Notes under the pieces: model-generated
What the model was told of the DNA's origin: nothing
What the model saw: the letters and a program-made list of their open reading frames with translations, nothing else
Database searches by the model: none
Shown: in pieces, positions 45,764 to 54,479 of the stretch
Numbering within the stretch: position 1 is the first letter of the stretch
Layout: each line of letters opens with the position of its first letter
DNA from: Oscillatoria princeps RMCB-10
GTDB lineage: Bacteria; Cyanobacteriota; Cyanobacteriia; Cyanobacteriales; Oscillatoriaceae
DNA length: 64,000 nucleotides
NCBI GenBank assembly: GCA_019359235.1
Contig: JAHHHT010000002.1
Coordinates: 186,001-250,000, forward strand
Reading direction: 5' to 3'
Made by a program: the position numbers and the translations under genes

Positions 45764-47569
45764 ATGTTAGACACCAGCACCCTATTTGACGAAAAGTTTT
45801 ATCTCGCCCAGAACCCGGATGTGGCCAGTGCTGTTGCCGCCGGCCAGTTTGAAAACGGGTTGGAACACTTTAATATATATGGCGTAGTGGAAGGGCGCAA
45901 CCCCAGCGCCTACTTCGACAGCAGCTATTACCTGCAAGAGAATCCAGATGTTGCCCCTGTTGTGGGCAACTTTGACACTACCGCCTTCGATCACTTCCTG
46001 GAATTCGGTCAGTTTGAAGGTCGCAACCCCAGCCCCCTGTTCAATCCCACCTGGTATGCGCTGAAAAACCCAGACGTCGCCGCCGCTGTGTCCAGAGACG
46101 AATTCACAGGGGAGTACGAGCACTTCGTCGAGTATGGGGACAGTGAGAAGCGCGACCCTTCCGCCGCCTTCGATACCAGCTATTACCTGCAGCAGTATCC
46201 AGATGTCGCCGCCGCTGTTGCCAGAGACGAACTCACCGGCTTTGAGCACTTCGTCGAGTACGGTACTGATGAGCGGCGCAACCCCAGTCCCCAGTTCAAT
46301 ACCAGTTTTTACCTGCAGCGGTATCCGGATGTAGCCAGCGCCATAAGCGCCGGCGTTTTCGACGCGGGGGCGATTGAACACTTCGCAGCCTTTGGCTACA
46401 AAGAAGAAAGGGAAACTGTCCCCTCCTTCCCCCTGCCAGATCCCACCGGCTCCTTCGGAGTGGGCACCACTTCCTACGAGTTTACCGACACCTCCCGCGA
46501 CGAAATCTTCACCCCAGATCCGGCGGACAAACGGACTGTCACGGTTAAGGTTTGGTATCCCGGTCAGCCAAATCCGCTGGCGCTAGGGCTGGTTCCGCCT
46601 TACCTGGACAACTTGGGCCCGCTGGTGGCTCCCGCTCAGGGCTTGCCATCTGATTTCTACAGCGAGATCGGCCAGAATGTCATTCCCGCCGCTGACGTTT
46701 CATCCGCTCAAGCGAGTTATCCGGTTGTGCTATTTTCTCACGGACTGGGTGCCTTGCCCGAGTCCTATACCGCTCAGATCGAAGAACTCGCCAGTCACGG
46801 CTATATCGTCGCTGGCATCAATCACACCGGCGTTTCTGGCGTCAACGCACTTTCCGATGGGCGAGTCGTGCCCTTCGCCTCCAGTTTCGTGCCGGCGAAT
46901 CTTCAAGACTTCCCAACCGCCCTCGCTCAAATCGTGGGAATCACGGCTGCAGATACCAGCTTCGTCCTCAACCAGCTCACCGCTCTCAACGCTAGCGACC
47001 CGAAAGGACTGTTTGCCGGGCGTATGGACTTGAGTCGGGTTGGCATGTTTGGCCAGTCCTTCGGCGGCGTCACCACCACCGCAGCAATGGAGCTTGACCC
47101 CCGCCTGCAAGCCGGTATCAGTCTGGATGGCCCTATCCTGTCGTCTGCCCTGACTCAAACGCCGATCACCAAGCCATTTATGCTGATGAATGCTGGACAG
47201 ACATACAGCGATACGCCGGTCGGTCAAGCTGTCGGGCAACTGGAACAGCGGCAAGCGGTTTATCAAAAGCTGACCAGTGCCGGTTATAATGTTACAATTG
47301 CCGGCACGGAACACTCCGATTTTTCCGACCGCTCCCTGCTATTGCCGCTGATTTCGCTTTATTCGCCCGAGCAGCTCGGTTCAACCGGTACTGTCAGCAA
47401 TCTCGGGTTGACTGATAGTGGGCCTATTGAGGGAACGCGAGCCCACGATATTATCGATGCCTATACGGTGGCTTTCTTCGACAAACATCTCAAGAATCAG
47501 AGCGAGCCTTTGCTCGCCGGCGCTTCCACTGCCTATCCAGAAGTCCAGTTCCAGTCCCGCAATACTTAA
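45764..47569 (+). CDS. Five-repeat N-terminus fused to PAF-acetylhydrolase-like hydrolase
   Basis: 601 residues. The first ~225 hold five repeats of about 43 residues with the pattern F-D-x-x-Y-Y-L-x-x-N-P-D-V-A-A-A-V...E-H-F-x-x-F-G-x-x-E-G-R-N-P-S, a unit often found in cyanobacterial and RTX-type secreted proteins. The rest is an alpha/beta-hydrolase of the platelet-activating-factor acetylhydrolase type: V-V-L-F-S-H-G-L-G, nucleophile in G-M-F-G-Q-S-F-G-G-V-T (about residue 430), acid near S-L-D-G-P, His in T-E-H-S-D-F-S-D. No signal peptide, so export would need another route. The fusion suggests a surface-anchored or exported esterase. Confidence 0.9.
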   Translation: MLDTSTLFDEKFYLAQNPDVASAVAAGQFENGLEHFNIYGVVEGRNPSAYFDSSYYLQENPDVAPVVGNFDTTAFDHFLEFGQFEGRNPSPLFNPTWYALKNPDVAAAVSRDEFTGEYEHFVEYGDSEKRDPSAAFDTSYYLQQYPDVAAAVARDELTGFEHFVEYGTDERRNPSPQFNTSFYLQRYPDVASAISAGVFDAGAIEHFAAFGYKEERETVPSFPLPDPTGSFGVGTTSYEFTDTSRDEIFTPDPADKRTVTVKVWYPGQPNPLALGLVPPYLDNLGPLVAPAQGLPSDFYSEIGQNVIPAADVSSAQASYPVVLFSHGLGALPESYTAQIEELASHGYIVAGINHTGVSGVNALSDGRVVPFASSFVPANLQDFPTALAQIVGITAADTSFVLNQLTALNASDPKGLFAGRMDLSRVGMFGQSFGGVTTTAAMELDPRLQAGISLDGPILSSALTQTPITKPFMLMNAGQTYSDTPVGQAVGQLEQRQAVYQKLTSAGYNVTIAGTEHSDFSDRSLLLPLISLYSPEQLGSTGTVSNLGLTDSGPIEGTRAHDIIDAYTVAFFDKHLKNQSEPLLAGASTAYPEVQFQSRNT

Positions 47570-47613
47570 TCCGCATCTAATTTGCAAGTAAATCGGTTAA
47601 TTTAAAGTGGGAA

Positions 47614-47648
47614 GTAGGGTGCGTTACGCTTTGCGTAACGCACCCTAC
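47614..47648. repeat. Perfect 16-bp palindrome GTAGGGTGCGTTACGC
   Basis: GTAGGGTGCGTTACGC, TTT, GCGTAACGCACCCTAC. It lies between the convergent hydrolase and LarC genes and may stop transcripts from both sides. A second near-identical copy (17-bp arms) is at 61164-61200, and half copies occur near 9797 and 27326. Confidence 0.75.
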
Positions 47649-47660
47649 AGGCTTCCCACC

Positions 47661-49022
47661 CTACCGGCTGTGCCAAGCTTGCAGCGCCAGCCGGTGCACC
47701 TCGCGCCAGCTGAGATTGTGCTGCCGAGCCAAAGCCGCGCAATCTTCATATTCCGGCTGCACATTTATGATACAATTATTATCGCTAGATTTGGCAACTT
47801 TCACCCGCACCTCCCCCAATGGAGTTCGCACCGGCACAATCTCGCGCAGCAAAATCGAGCGCTCCTGAAGTGACCGGCGAATTCCCAAAGTAGTAGTTTC
47901 CCGAAACATAACTGCCTCACAAGCCGGCTGATTTTCAGGATGGCAGATAGCAGTCAGCAACACGCCGGGGCGGCTTTTTTTCATGCCGGCAGGCACAGTA
48001 AAAACATCCAAAGCGCCGGCCTCAAACAGCGCCTCGAACACATAGCCAATTGCTTGCGGACTGAGATCGTCAATTTGCGTTTCCAGCACCGCAATCGTTT
48101 CAAGGGCACTGGGCGTGGGGCACTGGACATCGGGCATGGATGATTCTTCCCCATGCCCAATGCGCGATGCCCCATGCCCATCTTCACCCACCCACAATCG
48201 CAAAATGTTAGGCACCGGCAAGTTGCGGGAACCGGCACCCAAACCAACGCGCCCGAGAGTCATGGCGGGGGGTTTGCCAAAACCGGCTGCTAGAGTCACG
48301 GCAATCGCCGCGCCGGTGGGCGTCACCAACTCCTTCTCAATGCCATTACTGTACACCGGCACCTGTCCCATTTCCCACAATTTCAGGACAGCCGGTGTGG
48401 GCACCGGCATGCGCCCGTGCGCCGCCCAAACCGTACCGCCGCCTGTAGGCAAAGCCGAACAGTAGAGTTCCTCAATCCCCAGCCAGTCCAGCCCCAGACA
48501 AGTCCCGACAATATCCACAATCGCATCCGTCGCCCCCACCTCGTGGAAATGCACCTTGTCTGGGGCAATCCCGTGCACCGCCCCTTCCGCCTCAGCCAGC
48601 TTGCGAAACACCGCCAGACTCCAAGCCTCAACCCTAGCCGGCAGCCCCGCCGCCACAATCATCCCCTCGATTTCTGGCAAGTGGCGGGTGTGTTCGTGGG
48701 GGTGGTGTTCGTGCTCGTGGTGGTGTTCGTGGTGGTGTTGGTCAAAGGTAGGCGCTTCCAAAGGTTCGCCCGGTTCCAGCTCGCCGGCAGGGGACAGGGT
48801 TGCCGGCTGTCCCGCCATCTTTTTTAAGTCCACATACACTTTAGTTGCCTGCTGACCGCTGCGATCGACCAGTTCGGCGCGTAACTCGCACTCCTGGGAA
48901 ATGCCCAGACGGTTCAGGTTTTCGATTAAGTAATCTAGCGTAACACCGGCGCTCACCAGGGCACCCAGGCACATATCACCGGCAATTCCGGTGGGACAGT
49001 CAAGGTAAGCTATCTTTTTCAT
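47661..49022 (-). CDS. larC: Nickel pincer cofactor biosynthesis protein LarC
   Basis: 453 residues. LarC inserts nickel into the pincer cofactor of lactate racemase LarA; related proteins occur in many bacteria without LarA. Seen: start [15 protein letters not shown], a His-rich block (about 95-112, [12 protein letters not shown]) for metal, [21 protein letters not shown] and, at the end of the larger domain, [10 protein letters not shown]. The two domains are fused in one frame. Between them residues about 296-320 read a GGGCATGGGGC-type repeat (48095-48190) not expected in the family. LarB and LarE are not in the window. Confidence 0.93.
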   Translation of the reverse strand: MKKIAYLDCPTGIAGDMCLGALVSAGVTLDYLIENLNRLGISQECELRAELVDRSGQQATKVYVDLKKMAGQPATLSPAGELEPGEPLEAPTFDQHHHEHHHEHEHHPHEHTRHLPEIEGMIVAAGLPARVEAWSLAVFRKLAEAEGAVHGIAPDKVHFHEVGATDAIVDIVGTCLGLDWLGIEELYCSALPTGGGTVWAAHGRMPVPTPAVLKLWEMGQVPVYSNGIEKELVTPTGAAIAVTLAAGFGKPPAMTLGRVGLGAGSRNLPVPNILRLWVGEDGHGASRIGHGEESSMPDVQCPTPSALETIAVLETQIDDLSPQAIGYVFEALFEAGALDVFTVPAGMKKSRPGVLLTAICHPENQPACEAVMFRETTTLGIRRSLQERSILLREIVPVRTPLGEVRVKVAKSSDNNCIINVQPEYEDCAALARQHNLSWREVHRLALQAWHSR

Positions 49023-49093
49023 TGGCGGTTTTAGATTTTAAATTTTAGATTTTATATGGAATGCTAAGAGTGAAATCTAAAATATAAAATCCA

Positions 49094-49762
49094 ATGGCTA
49101 CTGTTTACGAAATCCACCCGCAGACCCCCCAAGCACGCAGAATCGAGGAAATTAAGGACGCGCTCCAGAATGGAGCGGTAATGCTATATCCTACGGATAC
49201 AGTGTACGCGATTGGCTGCGATCTGAACGCCAAATCAGCGATAGAGCGCGTCAGGCACATCAAGCGGCTGTCCAACGAAAAGCCCCTGACCTTCCTCTGC
49301 CCCTCCCTGTCCAACGTGGCGCACTACGCTGTGGTCACTGATTCAGCGTACCGGACTATGAAGCGCCTGATTCCTGGGACATACACGTTCGTGCTGCCGG
49401 CAACCAAGTTAGTGCCCAAGCTGGTGATGAACCCCAAGCGGAAAACGACTGGGATTCGCGTCCCGGATCATCCCGTGTGCCAGTCGCTGTTGCAGGCGCT
49501 GGGGAATCCGATTATTTCCACTTCAGCTCATTTGCTTAGCGAGGAAGAGACGCCCGACGGGGCGGAAGCGGAACGCAGTCCAGGTAAGGCGGAGCTGTTT
49601 GACCGGCTGGACAAGTTAGTGGATCTGATTGTGGACAATGGCCAGGAGGCGGGATATCAGGTGTCAACTATTTTAGATTTTACCGGCCCTGAGTTGGCCA
49701 TAGTGCGGCAAGGGTTGGGATGGGAAGCGGTGGCGGGTATCGCTTCTGCAGCCAACAACTAG
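49094..49762 (+). CDS. L-threonylcarbamoyladenylate synthase (Sua5/YrdC/YwlC)
   Basis: 222 residues. Forms threonylcarbamoyl-AMP from Thr, bicarbonate and ATP for the t6A modification of tRNAs. Seen: M-L-Y-P-T-D-T-V-Y-A-I-G-C-D-L-N, I-K-R-L-S-N-E-K-P-L-T-F-L and the late S-T-S-A-H (about 145). It lacks the extra Sua5 C-terminal domain, so it is of the YrdC/YciO length. Divergent from larC, with a TTTTAGATTTTA-type repeat in the short space between. Confidence 0.9.
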   Translation: MATVYEIHPQTPQARRIEEIKDALQNGAVMLYPTDTVYAIGCDLNAKSAIERVRHIKRLSNEKPLTFLCPSLSNVAHYAVVTDSAYRTMKRLIPGTYTFVLPATKLVPKLVMNPKRKTTGIRVPDHPVCQSLLQALGNPIISTSAHLLSEEETPDGAEAERSPGKAELFDRLDKLVDLIVDNGQEAGYQVSTILDFTGPELAIVRQGLGWEAVAGIASAANN

Positions 49763-49769
49763 GGTGGGC

Positions 49770-49992
49770 CAGAAACCGGGTTTCTTGTTGCGGGGGGTTG
49801 AGAAACCGGGTTTCTGAACCAATCTTTCGGGTAGGATGCAAAAATTGTCGCAGAAAGCCGGTTTCTTGGTTGCGGGGGGTTGAGAAACCGGGTTTCTGAA
49901 CCAATCTTTCGGGTAGGATGCAAAAATTGTCCCACAAAGCCGGTTTCTTGGTTGCGGGGGACCAGAAGGGGGCCAGAAACCGGGTTTCTGAA
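49770..49992. repeat. Tandem composite repeat with AGAAACC units
   Basis: A unit of about 90 bases occurs nearly three times: AGAAACCGGGTTTCT, GAACCAATCTTTCGGGTAGG, ATGCAAAAATTGTC, GCAGAAAGCCGGTTTCTTGG, TTGCGGGGG. A related unit is found at 53228-53425 with AAAATCTCGGTTAGGATGCA in the middle. No gene in the 49763-50145 gap. Confidence 0.75.
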
Positions 49993-50145
49993 CCAAGGAA
50001 TAGCGCCTCTTTTCCTTCTCCTGCACCTGTAGAGAGCGCCAAGATACTACCCCAGAGCGGGCAATATTTGGGAGGCGAAGGCGGTGGGAAGAATGCAAGT
50101 ATAAAAGTGGCCAAGGGAAAGCAGCCGCTTCCAGAACCTACCACT

Positions 50146-50409
50146 TTAGCCAAAGAACTGCTCGTAATTTTCATGGTTGCCAATCCAAAACCACGTTACA
50201 GTGTCTTCCTCTTTGAATCCCAATGCTCGATACCCCCGCGTGACTCTAACTGACCAAATATTTTCTTCTTGGTTGATGCACTTGAAATGAAGAGAGGGAT
50301 GAAACGGATTCTCAGCCCACAGCTGATATGCCTTGCGGGCACGTTCCCGAACATCATCACTTAACTTGCGATACTCCGCCCAAAACGAAGGAAGAACTTC
50401 AGATTTCAT
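50146..50409 (-). CDS. RelE/ParE-type toxin
   Basis: 87 residues with the fold of small ribonuclease/gyrase toxins: F-W-A-E-Y-R-K-L-S-D-D-V-R-E-R-A-R-K-A-Y, then I-W-S-V-R-V-T-R-G-Y-R-A-L-G, and the end F-W-I-G-N-H-E-N-Y-E-Q-F. It overlaps the preceding antitoxin gene by four bases, as is usual for such pairs. Residues for mRNA cleavage (Arg and Tyr in V-T-R-G-Y-R-A) are present. The last codons lie close to repeat DNA. Confidence 0.85.
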   Translation of the reverse strand: MKSEVLPSFWAEYRKLSDDVRERARKAYQLWAENPFHPSLHFKCINQEENIWSVRVTRGYRALGFKEEDTVTWFWIGNHENYEQFFG

Positions 50410-50636
50410 AACTGATCGTAATCCATCGCAGTTGCTTGTCCCGCAGCTCGTTCCTGTTTAGCCTGTCGCGCCGCCGCCACCAACGCTGACTGGGTTCGAC
50501 TGAATGACGCATCCCACTTCTGCTCATCCTGAAGATCGGCAATATACTCGCGCAAATGCTCTACCACTTGTTCCTGTACCTCACTGGGTAAAGCCTCTAC
50601 CATCTCCACCAAATCTTTGATTGCTGCTGATGACAT
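50406..50636 (-). CDS. Antitoxin of the RelE/ParE-type pair
   Basis: 76 residues, acidic and helical: I-K-D-L-V-E-M-V-E-A-L-P-S-E-V-Q-E-Q-V-V-E-H-L-R-E-Y-I-A-D-L-Q-D-E-Q-K-W-D-A-S-F. This layout, with W-D-x-x-F and a flexible C-terminus, is the usual partner of the cyanobacterial toxins of this type. It precedes and overlaps the toxin gene; translational coupling is likely. Confidence 0.85.
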   Translation of the reverse strand: MSSAAIKDLVEMVEALPSEVQEQVVEHLREYIADLQDEQKWDASFSRTQSALVAAARQAKQERAAGQATAMDYDQL

Positions 50637-50650
50637 AATGTTCTACTCCC

Positions 50651-50764
50651 TTTAATAAGGTTCGTTGTTGGGCTTTAGCCCCTTTTCCTGTCCAACCGCG
50701 CAAAACCCCGCCCAATAATAAGGTGATTATAAGGTTCGTAGTTGGGCTTTAGCCCCTTTTCCTT
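50651..50764. repeat. Direct repeat of AATAAGGTTCGTTGTTGGGC
   Basis: TAAGGTTCGTTGTTGGGCTT plus TAGCCCCTTTTCCT occurs at 50655-50689 and, with one change (GTAGTT), at 50729-50763. It lies upstream of the antitoxin gene and may include its promoter. Confidence 0.6.
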
Positions 50765-50820
50765 GGATCGTAGCACATTTCCTGCCGCCGTCCCTCACTG
50801 ATCAACCGGCATCCCCCAAT

Positions 50821-51100
50821 TCACTCTAACAACTCCGCCACCGGCGCTTCCCGCATCCACTCCTGGGTTTGCTTCAGCGCCAACGCCACCGGCGGGTGGT
50901 TTTCCCCCAGGAGGGTTTCATAAAAGCCAATCCTAAAAATCGCCGTCGAGATATGATTCACCGCCCATAACCTCCCCAACACATTCCGAGAGCCGGTAAA
51001 GAAAAACCCCGCTATAATTGTGATATACTTATAGCTGCCTGCCGGTGCGAATATTGGGGATGCCGGTGTGACAGGCGGACAGGGCAAGTATGTGGGAAAT
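50821..51100 (-). pseudogene. CHAT-domain protein, C-terminal relic with a frameshift
   Basis: On the minus strand, L-A-L-S-A-C-H-T-G-I-P-N-I (around 51050-51085) matches the catalytic Cys motif of caspase-like CHAT domains. After a frame change the text continues G-F-F-F-T-G-S-R-N-V-L-G-R-L-W-A-V-N-H-I-S-T-A-I, F-Y-E-T-L-L, A-L-K-Q-T-Q-E-W-M-R and stops at 50821, which is the normal end of a CHAT domain. The catalytic His half and any TPR or partner region are missing. A remnant of a larger gene. Confidence 0.75.
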
Positions 51101-51272
51101 GGGCATCAAACCGACAAACGGAAAGGGGCGAGCGCACTTTCTCCAGCACCGCACGGTTTGGGGGTTGTGAGAAGTGCGAACGCTCGCTGTTTTGGGGTGA
51201 GGTGCGTCGCCTAGGGGTGAGAAACCGGGTTTCTTCACAATTATCTCGGTTGAAATGGCAACTTGCTCGCGC

Positions 51273-51611
51273 TTAAACGAACCATTTACTATTAGCTGTT
51301 TCACCTCCTATGCCTAGATCAACGCGGTACTCCTTTCCGGAATACTTAAATTCTTTCCTAGCCGCAGGTATATCCCCATTACCTTGGTAACTGGTTCCTC
51401 TGTTGTTTCCCAGCCAAAGAATTGCTTCATCTACAGCTGACTCAAAATCTTCATGAGCTTTTTTAGGCAGTTCAGCTTTTCCTAGACTTTTCAAGCCTTC
51501 GACAACAGCGACAGCTTCGCTATAAGTTGGGGGCTGAGAGAATTGTTTATCTGAGGTAGCTAAATTAGCTCTGTCCTGTTGCAATTGAGCGTAGAATCGA
51601 TATGTAGCCAT
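51273..51611 (-). CDS. Small hypothetical protein
   Basis: 112 residues, soluble: Y-R-F-Y-A-Q-L-Q-Q-D-R-A-N-L, S-E-A-V-A-V-V-E-G-L-K-S-L-G-K-A-E-L-P-K-K-A, then A-I-L-W-L-G-N-N-R-G-T-S-Y-Q-G-N-G-D-I. A purine run precedes the ATG. The base composition is lower in G+C than in the neighbours, so it may be acquired. I do not recognise the family. It is divergent from the vMAP/NB-ARC gene. Confidence 0.55.
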   Translation of the reverse strand: MATYRFYAQLQQDRANLATSDKQFSQPPTYSEAVAVVEGLKSLGKAELPKKAHEDFESAVDEAILWLGNNRGTSYQGNGDIPAARKEFKYSGKEYRVDLGIGGETANSKWFV

Positions 51612-51760
51612 GTATTACTCCATTTAGCTGACTGTGCTTTCTGAATATTTAAGATTTCTCCTATCTTCCCTTATAAATCAATCCCTGTCACCCCCGAAAA
51701 TGTTCAAATTTGCCGCGCCCGGTTCACCGAATTTCACCCCCAAAAGTCTAAATTAGTCCT

Positions 51761-51799
51761 AAAATGTACTAAAATGTGCCAAAAAGTCCAAAATGTGCT
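51761..51799 (+). promoter_or_regulatory. Three phased AAAATGTRC direct repeats
   Basis: AAAATGTACT at 51761, AAAATGTGCC at 51771 and AAAATGTGCT at 51790: spacings of 10 and 19 bases put them near one face of the helix. They end about 35 bases before the ATG of the HTH/NB-ARC gene, in the expected promoter position. A natural guess is autoregulation by the HTH domain of that protein. Confidence 0.5.
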
Positions 51800-51832
51800 A
51801 TCCTATACAAAACGCTTGCATCTTACAGCCCC

Positions 51833-53203
51833 ATGAATCTTAAAGAAATGTTACAGCTGGCGGATCAGATAGTCTTTACCAAAACCGGCCAGCACCTGGA
51901 CGACTTACAAGCAGCGGTACTGCGAGGGACCCTGCAAGGTCAAATATACAAGAAAATAGCTAGGGACTTGGACTGTTCGGAAAGTAGTGTGAGGAATGCC
52001 GGTTCGCAATTATGGCGGATACTTTCAGAAGAGTTAGGCGAAGAAGTCAGTAAAACGAATTTTCGCTCTACAATGGAGAGGTTGCAAAGCTCTAATGCTA
52101 ATGTTTTAAACTTTTCACGGGTAAACAATATCTTTAACATCTGTGGAGACACGCCACACTCACCCAATATCCCAAACTCAAACCGGCCAACCGAACAAAC
52201 ATCCAACTCCCAACAACCCCCAATACATCAAGATTTAAGTGAGATGCCCGAGTTGGGTGCTTTTTATGGACGCACCGGCGAACTGGAAAACCTGACAAAC
52301 TGGATTTTACAGCAAAGCTGTCGCCTGATAGCCCTCACCGGCATCAGCGGAATCGGCAAAACCACATTAGCCGTGAAACTCGTACAGCAAATAAAAGATG
52401 AGTTTGAGTGCGTTATTTGGTGCAGTCTGGAGGCATCCCCGACGCTAGCTGAATTTCAAGATCGTCTACACCACTTTTTTTCACCTTCAGAAAACCCCGA
52501 TACACCTAAAATTAAGTCTGGGCCATTACCTCTGATTAAGTATTTACAAAAATCTCGCTGTTTAGTCGTATTAGATGACGCTCACCACCTTTTCAGTAGC
52601 GGCGAATTGGCGGGAAAGTACAAAGCCGGCTATGAAGACTATCGCTCCTTCTTCCAACAAGTAGAAAAATTATACCATCAAAGTTGCTTTGTGTTAATCG
52701 GGTGGGAACTTCCCCGAGAAGTGGCGAAAGAGAACAGCCAAACTACTCCGATTAAGATTTTACAACTCGCTGGGGTGGATAGGGAAGCCGGTCGGGCAAT
52801 TTTGAGGGATTACGGGTTGGCGAACCTCAAGAACGAGTCAGCACTCCTTGACGGCTACCAAGGGAACCCGTTCTGGTTAAAAAGCGTCGCATCTCTGATT
52901 CAAGAGGTGGGATTAGGCGTGACTGATCTATTCCCCAATCATCCCATTTTGTTGCCGGAAGATTTGAAGGATGTTTTCCAGGAACAGTGGGAGCGGTTAT
53001 CGGAAATAGAAAAACAAGTGATGTGCCGGTTGGCTCAAGAGAGCGAGCCGGTCAACCTGGCAAAATTGCTAGAAAATGTAACCATGCCACCTTCGGATTT
53101 ACTCAATGCGCTTCAATCTTTATCGCGGCGCTGCTTGATAGAAAAACAAGACAATCTCTACAGGATTTACCGGGCTTTTGGGCAGTATATAGCGGGCTTA
53201 TAA
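51833..53203 (+). CDS. vMAP-type HTH fused to NB-ARC ATPase
   Basis: 456 residues from the ATG at 51833 (MNLKEMLQLADQIV); the frame is open upstream but that part overlaps the operator repeats. Residues 1-85 are the vMAP-type HTH seen in many cyanobacterial STAND proteins (T-G-Q-H-L-D-D-L-Q, Y-K-K-I-A-R-D-L-D-C-S-E-S-S-V, V-S-K-T-N-F-R). An NB-ARC ATPase follows: F-Y-G-R-x-x-E-L, Walker A G-I-S-G-I-G-K-T-T, Walker B C-L-V-V-L-D-D-A, then a winged helix. There is no C-terminal sensor repeat or effector domain. The protein may work with a separate effector or as a regulator. Confidence 0.9.
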   Translation: MNLKEMLQLADQIVFTKTGQHLDDLQAAVLRGTLQGQIYKKIARDLDCSESSVRNAGSQLWRILSEELGEEVSKTNFRSTMERLQSSNANVLNFSRVNNIFNICGDTPHSPNIPNSNRPTEQTSNSQQPPIHQDLSEMPELGAFYGRTGELENLTNWILQQSCRLIALTGISGIGKTTLAVKLVQQIKDEFECVIWCSLEASPTLAEFQDRLHHFFSPSENPDTPKIKSGPLPLIKYLQKSRCLVVLDDAHHLFSSGELAGKYKAGYEDYRSFFQQVEKLYHQSCFVLIGWELPREVAKENSQTTPIKILQLAGVDREAGRAILRDYGLANLKNESALLDGYQGNPFWLKSVASLIQEVGLGVTDLFPNHPILLPEDLKDVFQEQWERLSEIEKQVMCRLAQESEPVNLAKLLENVTMPPSDLLNALQSLSRRCLIEKQDNLYRIYRAFGQYIAGL

Positions 53204-53227
53204 GGGGACGTTTCTTTCTCGCGCACC

Positions 53228-53530
53228 AGAAACCGGGTTTCTTAGCAAAATCTCGCTTAGGATGCAAAACGTATCGCAGAAACCCGGTTTATTTCTTGTC
53301 GCGTGGGGGTTCAGAAACCGGGTTTCTTAGCAAAATCTCGGTTAGGATGCAAAATTTGTCGCAGAAACCCGGTTTCTTTCTCGCGCACCAGAAACCGGGT
53401 TTCTTAACCAAATCTCTCGGTTAGAAGTTCATCACTAACCCCATGCCCCATGCCCCATGCCCCACGCCCCATGTCCCATGCCCCATGCCCCATGCCCTCT
53501 GCCCGATGCCCCATGCCCCATGCCCTCTCC
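53228..53530. repeat. AGAAACC composite repeats followed by CCCCATG heptamers
   Basis: 53228-53425 contains composite units like those at 49770-49992 (TTAGCAAAATCTCGGTTAGG, ATGCAAAA, TCGCAGAAACCCGG). 53439-53528 is a run of about twelve CCCCATG heptamers with few changes, a short tandemly repeated repetitive (STRR) sequence of the type known from cyanobacteria. Confidence 0.8.
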
Positions 53531-54148
53531 TTTACCATAAAAGAGCGCAAAAAGATCAATTATAATATTTTCTAAATGCTCTGAAACACTGACCCAGGAT
53601 ACGGCATGTGGTGCAGCGCGTTGGGGTCGCAGCGGTGGTATTACGTCGGGGGCTGGTGCGTCCTGTCAAAAGCCGGTTGGCCCCGCCGCCAGGTGCACCG
53701 GCCTTGGGGAGCGTCTGCCAGCGGTCAAGAGAGTTCCAAAGCTTCCTCAGTTTTGTTCGGTAACGCACTGTTGAAAGGGGAGCGCGTCGGGTAGGCGCTC
53801 GCCAAGCAGGGTGGCTCACAGGAAGAGCGATTGCATGGGTGTCCGGATGGCGGAATTACCGAACGGAAGAGAGACTGGGTGTCTGAAGCTTGCAATGAAG
53901 GCCCTCTTGACCGCTACAGCTACAGGGGCGAGGAAAGCAGACAGCCGGTGGTGCCGGCACACCTCTGCGGCGAACCCGCCCCCACAAGAGCCTTGCAACC
54001 CCCACACCGCTCAATTGAAAAACCTTCCCGGCTTGAGCCAAAAATCCGGCGCAAATATCAGAAGTTTCCTGACAATCCACCCCACCCGTGTGCCAATTTT
54101 CGATCTGGCACATCAGGGTGCTGACCAGTTTCGGAACTGTCTGTAGGG
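53531..54148. other. Intergenic DNA upstream of hetZ, no gene seen
   Basis: Frames of 60-110 codons exist on both strands but share no motif and have no convincing start signals. In Anabaena hetZ also has a long upstream region. A structured RNA cannot be excluded; I see no long perfect stem. Confidence 0.45.
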
Positions 54149-54176
54149 TAGGGGTGTTACCCCTCACCCCTATAAT
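54149..54176 (+). promoter_or_regulatory. HetR-box-like palindrome and -10 box before hetZ
   Basis: TAGGGGTGTTACCCCTC (54149-54165) has arms AGGGGT and ACCCCT separated by three bases. This is the layout of the HetR site GAGGGGTCTAACCCCTC known from the hetP promoter of Anabaena (recalled from the literature). TATAAT follows at 54171-54176, so HetR would sit at the -35 region as an activator. The leader to the hetZ ATG would be about 300 bases, also long in Anabaena. The hetR gene is not in the window. Confidence 0.65.
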
Positions 54177-54479
54177 GTCAGCAACAGCAGGTCAGCATGG
54201 CGGGGAGTGCTTATCCAGCAAGAGTTTGCGCAATCGTGAACCAGTGGGACGCATCACCTCCAGCTCGGGCCGGCTTTCAGCCAGCCAGCGCACCGGCAAC
54301 TTGCCCCGATTGGACGATATGGATAGTAGCAACCTCAAACCCCTGGAGATAATTACAGCCGCCTAAAGTCGAAATGTAGAAAGTTGAGATGGTCGAGCGG
54401 GTGGCATCACCCCCAGCTTCCTCCCCTTAACCCCAAGTTCTTTGCAAATCACGTTCGGTGCGTCACCAGAGGCAAAACT

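Noticed and set aside
53439-53528. Regular repeats that might be a CRISPR array
   Set aside because: The units are contiguous heptamers without spacers, a cyanobacterial STRR.
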